Of a stretch of 64,000 nucleotides of DNA, positions 1 through 9,743 are shown one piece after another; position 1 is the first letter of the stretch, and every line of letters begins with the position of its first letter. Both the position numbers and the translations under genes were made by a program. The stretch lies in the NCBI GenBank assembly GCA_016869145.1, contig VGEU01000003.1, positions 1 through 64,000 of the forward strand, in the 5' to 3' direction. Source of the DNA: Alphaproteobacteria bacterium. GTDB taxonomy: Bacteria; Pseudomonadota; Alphaproteobacteria; MPNO01; VGEU01. The notes below the pieces were generated by a model. It worked only from the letters and a program-made list of their open reading frames with translations, had not been told where the DNA came from and ran no database searches.

Positions 1-181
1 GGGTGGTCGGGGCCGGCGTGGGAGCCTCGCGCGCCGCGGGCACTGGGTCGGTCGCCGCGGCGGCGGCCGGACGGGCTTCGGGCGCGGGCGCGAAGCGATC
101 GTTGGGCGTCGCGTCGATCGGCTCGTCGACGCCCGCCTCGACGTAGAGGGCGATGAGTTGGCGTCGTTCGAGATCGTTCAT
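1..181 (-). CDS. Uracil-DNA glycosylase, family 4/5 type (N-terminal part only)
   Basis: This is the first 60 codons of a minus-strand gene that runs off the left edge. It starts at an ATG (plus-strand cat, 179-181) and reads MNDLERRQLIALYVEAGVDE, then an Ala/Pro-rich linker. A helical segment with an 'AGVDEPI..PNDRF' pattern followed by a Pro/Ala-rich linker is typical of the N-terminus of alphaproteobacterial Fe-S uracil-DNA glycosylases, which remove uracil from DNA. The Fe-S cysteines and catalytic motifs lie outside the window, so the call rests on this N-terminus and on the divergent ETF-QO neighbour, a common arrangement in Rhodospirillales. The linker alone is uninformative. Confidence 0.6.
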   Translation of the reverse strand, partial: MNDLERRQLIALYVEAGVDEPIDATPNDRFAPAPEARPAAAAATDPVPAAREAPTPAPTT

Positions 182-319
182 CGCACGGGCATCGCACGGG
201 GTGACATCGGAAGCCCGCCTGGCCGTCCGGACCCGTCTCTCTAGCACGACCCCCGATTGTCGGACACCCGCCCGCATGGGATAAAGACGCCCCTCGGAAT
301 CGGGACGGCGGGCCGGCAC

Positions 320-1954
320 ATGCAACGCGAGGCGATGGAGTTCGACGTGGTGATCGTGGGCGCGGGCCCGGCCGGCCTCGCCGCGGCCATCCGCCTCAAG
401 CAGCGCGCCGCCGAGGCCGCGCACGAGCTGTCGGTCTGCGTGATCGAGAAGGGATCGGAGGTCGGCGCCCATATCCTGTCGGGCGCGGTGTTCGAGCCGC
501 GGTCCCTGAACGAGCTCCTCCCCGATTGGCGTGACAAGGGAGCGCCGCTGACCACGCCGGCCGCCGAGGACCGGTTCCTGTTCCTGACCGAATCCCGCTC
601 GTTCCGTCTGCCGACCCCGCCGCAGATGAACAACCACGGGAACTACATCATCAGCCTCGGCAATCTGTGCCGTTGGCTAGGCCAGCAGGCGGAAGGGATG
701 GGTGTCGAGATCTACCCGGGCTTCGCCGCCGCCGAGGTCCTCTACGATGAGACCGGCGCCGTCGTCGGTGTCGCAACCGGCGACATGGGGATCGCCAAGG
801 ACGGCACGCAGGGTCCGAACTACACCCCCGGCGTCGAGCTCCGCGCCCGCCAAACGATCTTCGCCGAGGGTTGCCGCGGCTCGCTGACCAAGGGCCTGTT
901 CGAACGCTTCGGGCTTCGCGACGGCGTCGATCCGCAGACCTATGGCCTCGGCATCAAGGAGCTGTGGGAGATCGATCCGGCGAAGCACAAGGCCGGCCTC
1001 GTCGTCCACACCATCGGCTGGCCGATGGACACCGCGACCTATGGCGGCTCTTTCCTCTATCACCTCGAGAACAACCAGGTGGCCGTCGGGTTCGTGGTCG
1101 GGCTCGACTACTGCAATCCGTTCCTCGCGCCGTTCGAGGAGTTCCAGCGCTTCAAGACCCATCCCTCGATCCGCCCCTATTTCGAGGGCGGGCGACGGAT
1201 CGCCTATGGCGCGCGCGCGATCAACGAGGGCGGCTTCCAGGCGATCCCGCGACTGACCATGCCGGGCGCCGTGATCGCCGGCTGCGCCGCGGGTTTCCTC
1301 AACGTGCCCAAGATCAAGGGCTCGCACACGGCGATGAAGACCGGCATGGTCGCCGCCGAATGCGTGTTCGACGCCCTCCGCGAGGACGGCGGCCGGCGCG
1401 AGGTGACCGCCTATCCCGAGGCGCTCCGCCAGACCTGGGTCTGGGACGAACTCTACCGCGTCCGCAACATTCGGCCGTCCTTCCGCAAGGGGCTGGTCGC
1501 CGGCCTCGCCTATGCGGCGATCGACACCTATCTGTTCCGCGGCAAGGCGCCGTGGACCTTCCGCCATCATCCCGATCACGAAAGCCTAACGCCGGCGCGC
1601 GAAGCCAAGCCGATCGCCTATCCCAAGCCCGACGGTCTCGTTTCGTTCGATCGGCTGTCGTCGGTGTTCCTGTCCAACACCAACCACGAGGAGAACCAGC
1701 CGGCGCATTTGACGCTCAAGGACGCGAGCGTGCCGGTCGGCATCAATCTCGCGCTCTACGATGCGCCCGAGCAGCGCTATTGTCCGGCCGGGGTGTACGA
1801 GATCGTGCGCGACGCCGACGGCGGCAACCCCCGGCTCCAGATCAACGCGCAGAACTGCGTCCACTGCAAGACGTGCGACATCAAGGACCCGACGCAGAAC
1901 ATCCACTGGGTCGTGCCCGAGGGCGGCGGCGGTCCCAACTATCCCAATATGTGA
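320..1954 (+). CDS. Electron transfer flavoprotein-ubiquinone oxidoreductase
   Basis: Membrane-associated FAD/4Fe-4S enzyme that passes electrons from reduced ETF (from acyl-CoA and amino-acid dehydrogenases) to ubiquinone. The ATG at 320 gives [19 protein letters not shown], the usual family start directly before the GxGxxG FAD motif. The ORF track uses an upstream TTG that adds 21 unlikely residues. The C-terminus holds the 4Fe-4S ligands: a Cys in 'RYCPAGVYE' and the trio in '[13 protein letters not shown]', followed by '[18 protein letters not shown]'. The length of 544 residues is normal for bacterial ETF-QO. An acyl-CoA dehydrogenase that could feed it is at 13.9-15.0 kb. Confidence 0.96.
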   Translation: MQREAMEFDVVIVGAGPAGLAAAIRLKQRAAEAAHELSVCVIEKGSEVGAHILSGAVFEPRSLNELLPDWRDKGAPLTTPAAEDRFLFLTESRSFRLPTPPQMNNHGNYIISLGNLCRWLGQQAEGMGVEIYPGFAAAEVLYDETGAVVGVATGDMGIAKDGTQGPNYTPGVELRARQTIFAEGCRGSLTKGLFERFGLRDGVDPQTYGLGIKELWEIDPAKHKAGLVVHTIGWPMDTATYGGSFLYHLENNQVAVGFVVGLDYCNPFLAPFEEFQRFKTHPSIRPYFEGGRRIAYGARAINEGGFQAIPRLTMPGAVIAGCAAGFLNVPKIKGSHTAMKTGMVAAECVFDALREDGGRREVTAYPEALRQTWVWDELYRVRNIRPSFRKGLVAGLAYAAIDTYLFRGKAPWTFRHHPDHESLTPAREAKPIAYPKPDGLVSFDRLSSVFLSNTNHEENQPAHLTLKDASVPVGINLALYDAPEQRYCPAGVYEIVRDADGGNPRLQINAQNCVHCKTCDIKDPTQNIHWVVPEGGGGPNYPNM

Positions 1955-2097
1955 CCGCACGCCCTTTGTTAACACACGGTTACCACGGGCGCCGTTTGGC
2001 GTCGGGCGGCGGATTGTGCAAGACTGGCCCGCCGGACGTCCCGCGCGGTCAACGCGGCGTTCACGGTCTTCCGCCAGGGTCGAGGGCGGGCGCACAT

Positions 2098-3942
2098 ATG
2101 GAAGCGGAACGGATGAAGCGCGGATCGGTGTCGGAGAAAGGCGCGGTCAGGACGGGCCGTCGCGGCGGCTGGATCGCCGGGTTAGCCGCGATCGCGATCG
2201 TCGCGGGCTGCGCCGACGTCGCCGACCCGCCCGTTCTCACCGCGGCCGCCGACGAGCCGCACGCCGCGCTCAAGGTGAGCGATTTCGATTCCGGTCGCAC
2301 CGCCGCCGGCAACTACCTCGCCGGTCGCCACGCGCAGCGCGTGCGCGATTTCGGTTCGGCCGCCGACTATCTCAACAAGGCGCTGGGTGCCGATCCGGGC
2401 AATGTCGATCTCCTGCGCCGGTCGTATCGCGCCTTGATGGCGGATGGACGGATTGCGGAGGCGACCGTGATCGCGAAGCACCTCCTCGATCAGGACGAGG
2501 CGACGCCGCTCGCGAGCCTCAATCTCATCGTCGGCGACGTGAAGGCGGGGAACTACGCCGCGGCCGAGGCGCGCCTCAAGGACGTCCCGCAGACCGGGCT
2601 CAACTCGTTCATGGTGCCGCTCCTGACGGCATGGGTCCAGGCGGGGCTCGGCAAGAAGGAGGAGGCGCTCCGCGCGCTCGAGCCGCTCGAGAAGCTGTCG
2701 GGCTTCGCGGTCATGCGCCAACTGCACGCCGGTTTCGTCGCCGAGGTTGCCGGCGATCGCGCCGCGGCTGAGAAATCCTACAAGGAGGCCGAGAAGATCT
2801 CGAACGGCGGCACGCTCCGCGTCGTGCAGGCACTCGGCGAGCTCTACGAACGGACCGGCCGGCGCGACGAGGCGAAGGCGCTCTACACCCGCTTCCGCGA
2901 CCAGACGCCGGATGCGACGCTGATGGAGACGGCGCTCGCGCGCGTCGCCGCCGGCACCGCGCCGCCGCTCCTCGTTCCCGGTGCACGCGAGGGCATGGCG
3001 GAGGCGTTCTTCAACGTCGCCGGCACGCTCGTGCAACAGAACTCGCCCGAGATCGCACTGATCTATGGCTGGCTGGTGCTCGATCTCCGCCCCGACTTTC
3101 CGCTCGCCCAGATGATGGTCGCCGGTCTCCTCGAGAACATGGGCCGCCAGGAGGAGGCGATCGAGGTCTTCAAGACCGTCAAGCGCGATTCGCCGTTCGG
3201 CTGGGCGGCGCGCGTTCGGACGGGCGGCGCGCTCAACGAGCTCGAGCGTACCGACGAGGCGATCGCGCTCCTGCGCACGATGGCGGACGAGCAGCCCGGC
3301 CGCATCGAGCCGCTGGTCAACCTGGGCGACATCCTCCGCACCAAGAAGCGCTTCGAGGAGGCGGCGGAGGCCTATGACCAGGCGATCCGCCGCCTGCCGA
3401 CCATCGAACGGCGCCATTGGTCGCTCTTCTATTCGCGCGGCATCGCCTACGAGCGCTCGAAGCAATGGCCGAAGGCCGAGATCGACTTCCTCAAGGCGCT
3501 CGACCTCAGCCCCGACCAGCCCTTCGTCCTCAACTATCTCGGCTATTCGTGGGTCGACCAGGGCCAGCACATCGAGCGGGCGCGCAAGATGATCGAGCGT
3601 GCGGTCGAGCTCCGGCCCAATGACGGCTATATCGTCGACAGCCTCGGCTGGGCGCTCTATCGCATGAACGACTTCGAGGGCGCGGTGACCTATCTCGAGC
3701 GTGCGATCGAGCTGCGCCCGCAGGATCCGACGATCAACGACCACCTCGGCGACGCCTATTGGCGCGTCGGTCGTGTGCTCGAGGCGCGGTTCCAGTGGCA
3801 GCGCGCGCTCACGCTCGAGCCCGAGCCGGACACCGTCGAGCCGCTCAAGCAGAAGCTCGAGCGCGGCCTGCCGCCGGTCGAGCGCGACGGCGCCGCCGCG
3901 CGCCGGGACGCTAGCGAGGACGGCAAGAAGAGCGGGCTTTGA
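2098..3942 (+). CDS. TPR-repeat lipoprotein
   Basis: Protein of about 614 residues. An N-terminal hydrophobic stretch ends in a lipobox ('AIVAGC'), so it is probably a lipoprotein. The rest is a solenoid of tetratricopeptide repeats, with clear TPR consensus in 'FVLNYLGYSWVDQGQHIERA' and 'GYIVDSLGWALYRMNDFEGA' in the C-terminal half. TPR proteins are assembly scaffolds and the partner is unknown. ATG 2098 is chosen; ATG 2113 is also possible. The ORF-track start at 871 lies inside ETF-QO and is a shadow. The stop overlaps the TTG start of ispE by 4 nt, suggesting translational coupling. TPR proteins just upstream of ispE are common in Rhodospirillales. Confidence 0.88.
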   Translation: MEAERMKRGSVSEKGAVRTGRRGGWIAGLAAIAIVAGCADVADPPVLTAAADEPHAALKVSDFDSGRTAAGNYLAGRHAQRVRDFGSAADYLNKALGADPGNVDLLRRSYRALMADGRIAEATVIAKHLLDQDEATPLASLNLIVGDVKAGNYAAAEARLKDVPQTGLNSFMVPLLTAWVQAGLGKKEEALRALEPLEKLSGFAVMRQLHAGFVAEVAGDRAAAEKSYKEAEKISNGGTLRVVQALGELYERTGRRDEAKALYTRFRDQTPDATLMETALARVAAGTAPPLLVPGAREGMAEAFFNVAGTLVQQNSPEIALIYGWLVLDLRPDFPLAQMMVAGLLENMGRQEEAIEVFKTVKRDSPFGWAARVRTGGALNELERTDEAIALLRTMADEQPGRIEPLVNLGDILRTKKRFEEAAEAYDQAIRRLPTIERRHWSLFYSRGIAYERSKQWPKAEIDFLKALDLSPDQPFVLNYLGYSWVDQGQHIERARKMIERAVELRPNDGYIVDSLGWALYRMNDFEGAVTYLERAIELRPQDPTINDHLGDAYWRVGRVLEARFQWQRALTLEPEPDTVEPLKQKLERGLPPVERDGAAARRDASEDGKKSGL

Positions 3943-4841
3943 TCGCGACGTCCGCCGGTCACACGATCCGGCTCGACGCACCCGCCAAGGTCAATCTCTA
4001 TCTCGAGATCGTCGGCCGTCGCGATGACGGCTACCACCTGCTCGACAGTCTTGTCGCGTTCACCGAAACGGGCGATGTCCTCGCGGCGCGCGCCTCGCCC
4101 ACGCTCGGGCTCGCGATCGACGGGCCCTTCGCCGCGGAGTTGGACGCAGGATCCGACAATCTCGTGCTCCGCGCCGCGCGTCTTCTCGCCGATACCGCCG
4201 GCGCTGCGCCCGGCGCGGCTCTCACGCTCACCAAGAACCTCCCGATCGCCTCCGGCATCGGCGGCGGCTCGGCCGATGCCGCCGCAGCGCTCCGTCTCCT
4301 CGAGCTCATCTGGGCCGTCACGCTCGACGACGGCGCACGGCACGGCATCGCGATCGCGCTAGGCGCCGATGTGCCGGTCTGCCTGTTCGGGCGCCCGGCG
4401 CTCGTCTCCGGTATCGGCGAGCGGATCGCGCCCGCTCCCTTGCTGCCGGCGATCGGCGTCGTCCTTGCCAATCCCCGCGTCGCGGTCCCGACACCCGCCG
4501 TCTTCGCGGCGCGGCGGGGACCGTTCGCACCATCGCGCCCCTTAGTCATGGGCGGCGGCGGCGCGGCCGCTCTCCTCGATGCGCTCGCCGATCGCCGGAA
4601 CGATCTGACCGAGGCGGCGATCACGGTCGCGCCGGTCATCGCCGATGTCTTGCGCGCACTCGCGGCGAGCGAGGGCTGCCGGCTCGCGCGTCTCTCTGGA
4701 AGCGGCGCGACATGTTTCGCGCTCTACGATGACGGCCCGGCCGCCGAGCACGCGGCGGCCGCGCTCGCGAAAGCCTTTCCCGCGTGGTGGATCGCGCCGA
4801 CGCGGTTCCGCGATCAGGCGCCGGCGATCGCCCCGTTGTGA
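3939..4841 (+). CDS. ispE: 4-diphosphocytidyl-2-C-methyl-D-erythritol kinase
   Basis: GHMP-family kinase of the non-mevalonate isoprenoid pathway; it phosphorylates CDP-methylerythritol at the 2-hydroxyl. The N-terminus has 'APAKVNLYLEIVGRRDDGYH', the IspE signature. The ATP-binding GHMP motif is 'PIASGIGGGSADAAAALRLL', and a C-terminal glycine motif is 'ARLSGSGATCFAL'. The length of 300 residues is normal. The start is a TTG overlapping the stop of the TPR gene (TTGA), so coupled translation is likely. Polyprenyl diphosphate synthase at 36.6 kb uses the downstream products of this pathway. Confidence 0.95.
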   Translation: MIATSAGHTIRLDAPAKVNLYLEIVGRRDDGYHLLDSLVAFTETGDVLAARASPTLGLAIDGPFAAELDAGSDNLVLRAARLLADTAGAAPGAALTLTKNLPIASGIGGGSADAAAALRLLELIWAVTLDDGARHGIAIALGADVPVCLFGRPALVSGIGERIAPAPLLPAIGVVLANPRVAVPTPAVFAARRGPFAPSRPLVMGGGGAAALLDALADRRNDLTEAAITVAPVIADVLRALAASEGCRLARLSGSGATCFALYDDGPAAEHAAAALAKAFPAWWIAPTRFRDQAPAIAPL

Positions 4842-4848
4842 CGGGTCG

Positions 4849-5478
4849 TCACCGCGACGTCGAGGCCGCGCCGGCGACGGCCTCGAGCTCGGCCAGGAGC
4901 GCCGCCGTCGGGCGGCCGTCGACGTCGAGGCCGGCATAGCGCTGGAAGGTCTCGATCGCGCGCCGCGTGTCGGCGCGGAGCCGCCCGTCGGCCGGCCCGG
5001 GATCGAGGCGGAGCGCTGTCAGAAGCGTCTGGATGCGGGCGAGCGTCGGGTCCGGCACCGGCGCCGACGCGCCCGGACGCCCGTACTGCCAGACGAACCC
5101 GAAGCCGAGCGCGAGTCCGACGACGAGGCCGGCCGCGATGCGGAGCCACGCGCGGGCACGCCGGCGCGCTCCGCGCGAGACGAGCGCGCTCGGTGGTGCG
5201 GGCGGGACGTCGACAATCGCGTGACCAGCGGCCGCCGATCCGTGGGTGGCGGTATTGGTGACGGTCGCGGTCTCGCGCATCGACGCGGCGCGGCGAATCG
5301 TCTGGTCGATCCACTGGCCGACCGGCATGCCCGCCGCCCTCGCTGCGGCGCGCGCGATCTCGCGCGTGGCCTCGTCGATGCCCTTGACGCTCCACGGCCC
5401 GGGCGCACCGGCGCCCGGGTCGATCTCCTCGGCCGTCTCGGGCGCGGCTGCCGCGGCCGTCGGGGCGTTGTCACGCAT
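4849..5478 (-). CDS. PodJ-type N-terminal motif, TM segment and peptidoglycan-binding-like domain
   Basis: A 209-residue protein in three parts. Residues about 28-65 contain 'PWSVKGIDEATREIARAAAR' followed by 'AGMPVGQWIDQTIRRAA', a motif found at the N-terminus of PodJ/SEL1-type polar localisation proteins in Alphaproteobacteria. Residues about 112-132 form a single transmembrane helix ('AAGLVVGLALGFGFVWQYG'). The C-terminal 60 residues look like a PF01471 peptidoglycan-binding domain ('ADGRLRADTRRAIETFQRYA'). Likely topology is a cytoplasmic N-terminus with a periplasmic wall-binding C-terminus. The gene just upstream shares the N-terminal motif, and the two are probably cotranscribed. Function is unknown; a role in envelope or polar organisation is inferred. 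Confidence 0.75.
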   Translation of the reverse strand: MRDNAPTAAAAAPETAEEIDPGAGAPGPWSVKGIDEATREIARAAARAAGMPVGQWIDQTIRRAASMRETATVTNTATHGSAAAGHAIVDVPPAPPSALVSRGARRRARAWLRIAAGLVVGLALGFGFVWQYGRPGASAPVPDPTLARIQTLLTALRLDPGPADGRLRADTRRAIETFQRYAGLDVDGRPTAALLAELEAVAGAASTSR

Positions 5479-5490
5479 CGGTTCGGCGCG

Positions 5491-5832
5491 TCACCGTTGC
5501 GCGGCGAAGGGTCGGTCGATCGCGATGCGGCGTGTCGCGGGTGCGGGACTCTCGGTCTCGAGCGCGGCGAGGTTCGCGAGACGATGGTGGAGGGCGGAGA
5601 CCTCGGCCCGGAGTTGCGCGATCTCGCGGTCCTTCGCTTCATCGCTCTCCGGCAGCGACGAAGGACCGACCGTTTGCGCCGTGTCCGGGATCGCGGCGTC
5701 GGCGGCGGCGTCGCGGATCGCGGCCGTGAGCCAGGCGCCGACCGTCATGCCGAGCGCTTCCGCCTCGCGGCGCGCGATCTGGCGTGAATCGACGCTCACG
5801 CCCTTAAGACTCCATGGCAGCGTCGTCGACAT
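5491..5832 (-). CDS. Small protein with PodJ-type N-terminal motif and coiled coil
   Basis: A 113-residue protein starting at the ATG at 5832 (the track's TTG at 5847 adds five residues). It opens with 'PWSLKGVSVDSRQIARREAE' and 'LGMTVGAWLTAAIRDAA', the same motif as the downstream 209-residue protein. A heptad-like stretch follows ('DREIAQLRAEVSALHHRLAN'), predicted to form a coiled coil. No membrane segment or enzyme motif is seen. It lies 12 nt upstream of its paralogue on the same strand. The pair may be a duplicated module in which one member is membrane-anchored and the other soluble; that is inference. Confidence 0.7.
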   Translation of the reverse strand: MSTTLPWSLKGVSVDSRQIARREAEALGMTVGAWLTAAIRDAAADAAIPDTAQTVGPSSLPESDEAKDREIAQLRAEVSALHHRLANLAALETESPAPATRRIAIDRPFAAQR

Positions 5833-5943
5833 CGCAGAGGCCCCCAACCGCGCGGTCGGCGCACTATAACGGCGCCGCTCCGGGGTGTTAAGGCGCCCGT
5901 TGCGGGCGTTCCGGATTGTTCCTATTTTGCCACGGCGTTCGCG

Positions 5944-6017
5944 TGGGGCGTGGCCAAGCGGTAAGGCAACGGGTTTTGGTCCCGTGACCCCAGGTTCGAA
6001 TCCTGGCGCCCCAGCCA
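5944..6017 (+). tRNA. tRNA-Gln (UUG)
   Basis: Cloverleaf read directly: acceptor TGGGGCG pairs with CGCCCCA, the anticodon stem ACGGG/CCCGT encloses loop TTTTGGT with anticodon TTG, and the T-arm contains GGTTCGAATCC. The discriminator base is G and CCA is encoded. It reads CAA and, by wobble, CAG. It lies 21 nt upstream of the tusA-like gene. Confidence 0.97.
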
Positions 6018-6038
6018 GCGCGCCGCGCCCGAGGAGCG

Positions 6039-6263
6039 ATGACCAGAACGCTTGACACCAAGGGTCTCAAATGTCCGCTGCCGGTGCTCCGGGCGAAGAA
6101 GGCGCTGCGCGATCATCCGCCCGGGGCGCTCCTCGTCGTCGAGGCCACCGACGCCGCCGCGCGTCGTGATTTCGAGGCGTTCTGCCGCGAAGCCGGTCAT
6201 GACTTCGTCGGCGTCGAGGAGAGCGCCGGCATCCTCACGATAACGATCCGAAAAGGCGCCTGA
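6039..6263 (+). CDS. TusA/SirA-family sulfur carrier protein
   Basis: A 74-residue protein with the family fold and the hallmark 'GLKCPLPVLRAKKAL', where the Cys of the CPxP motif carries persulfide sulfur. TusA proteins relay sulfur for tRNA thiolation or for sulfur and cofactor metabolism. The start at 6039 has a GAGG-type ribosome site. The MnmA homologue that TusA relays feed in enterobacteria is in this window (46.96 kb), but no TusBCDE genes are seen, so the exact pathway is open. It follows tRNA-Gln, one of the tRNAs whose wobble uridine is thiolated. Confidence 0.88.
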   Translation: MTRTLDTKGLKCPLPVLRAKKALRDHPPGALLVVEATDAAARRDFEAFCREAGHDFVGVEESAGILTITIRKGA

Positions 6264-6284
6264 CGCCGCACCAGGGAGACCGCG

Positions 6285-7364
6285 ATGGACTTCGGCTATT
6301 TCACGCTGAGCGACAACTACTACCGCGGCAACACGCGATCGGCGAACAGCTACATCGCCGACATCACCGCGGAGGCCGTCTACGCCGAGAAGGTCGGCAT
6401 GCACTCGGCGTGGATCGGCGAGCACCATTTCTCGACGCTCGGCGTGCTGTCCTGTCCCGACATCGTGCTCGCCTATGTCGCGGCGCAGACCCGGCGCATC
6501 CGGCTCGCGCCCGCGGTCACCGTGTTGCCGCTCCATCACCCGATCCGCCTCGCCGAGCAGTGGGCGACGCTCGATCTACTGTCCGGCGGCCGGGTCGACT
6601 TCGCCTGCGGGCGCGGCTACGACCGGCGCGAGTACGCGCCGTTCAAGGCGCCCTACGAGGATTCGACCGGCGCGTTCACCGAATCGCTCCAGGCGATCGA
6701 GCGGCTGTGGAAGGACCCGACGCCCTACACCCATCGCGGCAAGTACTGGCAGTTCGACGACATCTCGATCACGCCGCGCCCGGTGCAGCAGCCGGTGCCG
6801 GTCTACCTCGCCTGCTTCTCGCGCCGGACGGTCGAGCTCGCCGCCCGGCTCGGCCATAACGTGATCGTCGCGCCCTTCGCCGTCGCCATGGCGTTCGGCA
6901 GCCTCGCCAACTTCGCCCGCCTCTACCGCGAGGAGTGCGAGCGGCACGGCAACAAGCCCGGCAAGCTGATGTGCAGCTATTTCATCCACTTCGCCGACGA
7001 CGCCGAATCCGACCGCCTCGGACGCGAACGCCAGCTCCGCTACTTCCAGGAATGCTGCGTCGATGCGCTGCCGCAGGATCTCAAGACAGCGCCGCCGACG
7101 CTCGCCTATTTCGTCGGCATGGTGCAGACCATGAAGGCGATGAAGCCCGCCGATCTCACCGACAAGTCGGTCTTGATGGGCCGCGCCGCCGACATCATCG
7201 AGAGCATCCAGAAGGCGGCGGACGCGGGTTTCGACGAGATCATACTCTATTTCGGCGTCGGGCTGAAACCGCACGCCCAGGTGAAGGAGGAGATGGCCCG
7301 CTTCATGGCAGAGGTGGCCCCCGCCTTCGACGGCGCGCACACGCGTCTCCGCGCGACGGGCTGA
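6285..7364 (+). CDS. LLM-class flavin-dependent oxidoreductase
   Basis: Luciferase-like (bacterial luciferase/F420 superfamily) TIM-barrel protein of 359 residues. Typical motifs are 'HSAWIGEHHFSTLG' near the N-terminus, 'RIRLAPAVTVLPLHHPIRLA' and 'DLLSGGRVDFACGRGYDRRE'. Members oxidise small organic substrates using reduced flavin and O2. The substrate cannot be read from sequence. It starts 21 nt after tusA with 'agggagaccgcg' upstream. It is convergent with the ABC permease gene, with only 4 nt between the two stops. Two other luciferase-like genes are in the window (45.7 and 58.3 kb), and they are not close copies by eye. Confidence 0.9.
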   Translation: MDFGYFTLSDNYYRGNTRSANSYIADITAEAVYAEKVGMHSAWIGEHHFSTLGVLSCPDIVLAYVAAQTRRIRLAPAVTVLPLHHPIRLAEQWATLDLLSGGRVDFACGRGYDRREYAPFKAPYEDSTGAFTESLQAIERLWKDPTPYTHRGKYWQFDDISITPRPVQQPVPVYLACFSRRTVELAARLGHNVIVAPFAVAMAFGSLANFARLYREECERHGNKPGKLMCSYFIHFADDAESDRLGRERQLRYFQECCVDALPQDLKTAPPTLAYFVGMVQTMKAMKPADLTDKSVLMGRAADIIESIQKAADAGFDEIILYFGVGLKPHAQVKEEMARFMAEVAPAFDGAHTRLRATG

Positions 7365-7368
7365 ACGC

Positions 7369-8864
7369 CTAGCGCTCCGCCGCCAGACGAAGCCCGCGCG
7401 GCACGAGGCGTCGCTCGGCCGCATCAAAGGCGCCCTGGACGATAAGCGCGAGCAGCGCGGCCGGAACCGCGCCCTCGAGGATGAGCGCGGTGTCGTCGAG
7501 ACGGATGCCGGTCAGGATCGGCTGTCCATAGCCGCCGGCTCCGATCAACGCGCCGAGAGTCGCCGTCCCGACATTGATCACGGCCGAGGTCTTGATCCCG
7601 GCGAGGATCGCGCGCGAGGCGATCGGAAGCTCGACGAGCCGGAGCCGCGCGCGTGGCGAGAGCCCCATGGCTTGCGCCGATTCGGCGAGCGGCCCCGGCA
7701 CGTCGGTGATGCCGGCGTGGGTGTTCCGGACGATCGGCAGGAGGCTGTAGAGGAAGAGGGCGACGATCGCCGGGCCCGCACCGATCCCGAACACGGGGAT
7801 CATGAAAACGAGGAGCGCGAGCGAGGGCACCGTCTGCACGACGCCAACGACGGCGAGGATCGCCTGGCCGAGGCGCGCGAGCCGCGCGGCGAGGATGCCG
7901 AGCGGGATCGCGACGATGATCGCGGCGGCGAGCGACACGGCGACGAGGCCGAGATGCTCGAGCGTGCGCTCCCAGAGCCGTCGCACGAGCTCTTGCTCGG
8001 TGATCTCGGCGCGAATGCGGAAGCTCGCCGCCACGAAGTCGGCGGCGATCCGCGCCTCGGCGACCCGCTCGATCTTAGCCTTTGCGTTGAGCCGGGCCAT
8101 CGTCGTCTCGTCGATGCGCCCGGCGAGACGGTCGAGCGCGGATACGACGCCGGGCGCGCGGTCGCGGAGGTCGAGCCGGTAGACGACGAGCGCGCCGTAA
8201 TGCGGGAAATGGCCGCGATCGTCGGCGAGCACGCGAAGCCCGTAATAGGCGATCTCGGCGTCGGTCGTGTAGACGTCGATCGCGTCGATGTCGCCGGCGG
8301 CGAGCCCGCGATAGGCGAGATCGTGATCGAGCCCGCGCACATCGGCTTGCGGCAGACCGTAGCGGGCGCGGAGCGCCGGCCAGCCATCGGCGCGGTTGAG
8401 GAACTCCTCGCTGAAGCGGATGCGGAGCGCGGGATGGCGGATGAGATCGGAGATCGCCCGCGCGCCGAGCCGCTCGGCGGTCGCCGGCATCACGGCGATC
8501 GCGTAGGTATTGTTGAAGCCGAGCGGGCGGGTCATGCCGATGCCTTCGGCGGCGAGCGCGGCGGCGAGTGCCGCATCGTCGGCCGCTACGCGTCCGCCCA
8601 GGATCTCCTGCACGAGCGTGCCGGAGTACTCGACATAAAGATCGATCTCGCCCGCCTTGAGCGCCTGCCACAGGATGCGCGTGCCGCCGAGCTCGCGTCG
8701 ATGGGTCGCGCGAGCGCCGGCGTCCACGGCGAGGCGGACCGCGATCTCGCCGAGGATCACGGATTCGGTGAACTTCTTCGAGCCCACGCGCAGCTCGGGT
8801 GCCGCCGCCATCGCCGGCAGCGCCAGCGCGATCGCGACCAGGAGCGCGAGGAGGACCCGACGCA

Positions 8865-8865
<1 letters not shown>
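7369..8865 (-). CDS. Osmoprotectant/betaine-type ABC transporter: binding protein fused to permease
   Basis: A 498-residue fusion. A signal peptide (about residues 1-21) precedes an OpuC/ProX-type binding domain ('LRVGSKKFTESVILGEI', 'LKAGEIDLYVEYSGTL', about 22-285). A permease domain follows from about residue 300, with 'GVVQTVPSLALLVFMIPVFG' and the EAA-like loop 'PLAESAQAMGLSPRARLRLV'. The binding domain is N-terminal to the permease, with a TM helix returning to the membrane. Likely substrates are quaternary amines such as glycine betaine or choline, or related solutes. ATG 8865 is used (TGATG overlap with the ATPase stop); a GTG one codon earlier is possible. With its ATPase it forms a two-gene complete importer. 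Confidence 0.9.
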
Positions 8866-9623
<758 letters not shown>

Positions 9624-9743
9624 GAGAACCGATCGGGCCGCGTCGCACAACCTCCACCGGCCGCCTGCCTTGCCGCTGCGCTCGAAACCTGATAGCGCAT
9701 GCCGGCGGGCCGCGGTGCAGCGCGCGCCCAGGCGAAGGGTTCG

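Noticed and set aside
871-2097. Long N-terminal extension of the 1023-aa ORF
   Set aside because: It lies in another frame of ETF-QO and is Arg-rich shadow sequence; the TPR lipoprotein starts near 2098 with its own signal peptide.
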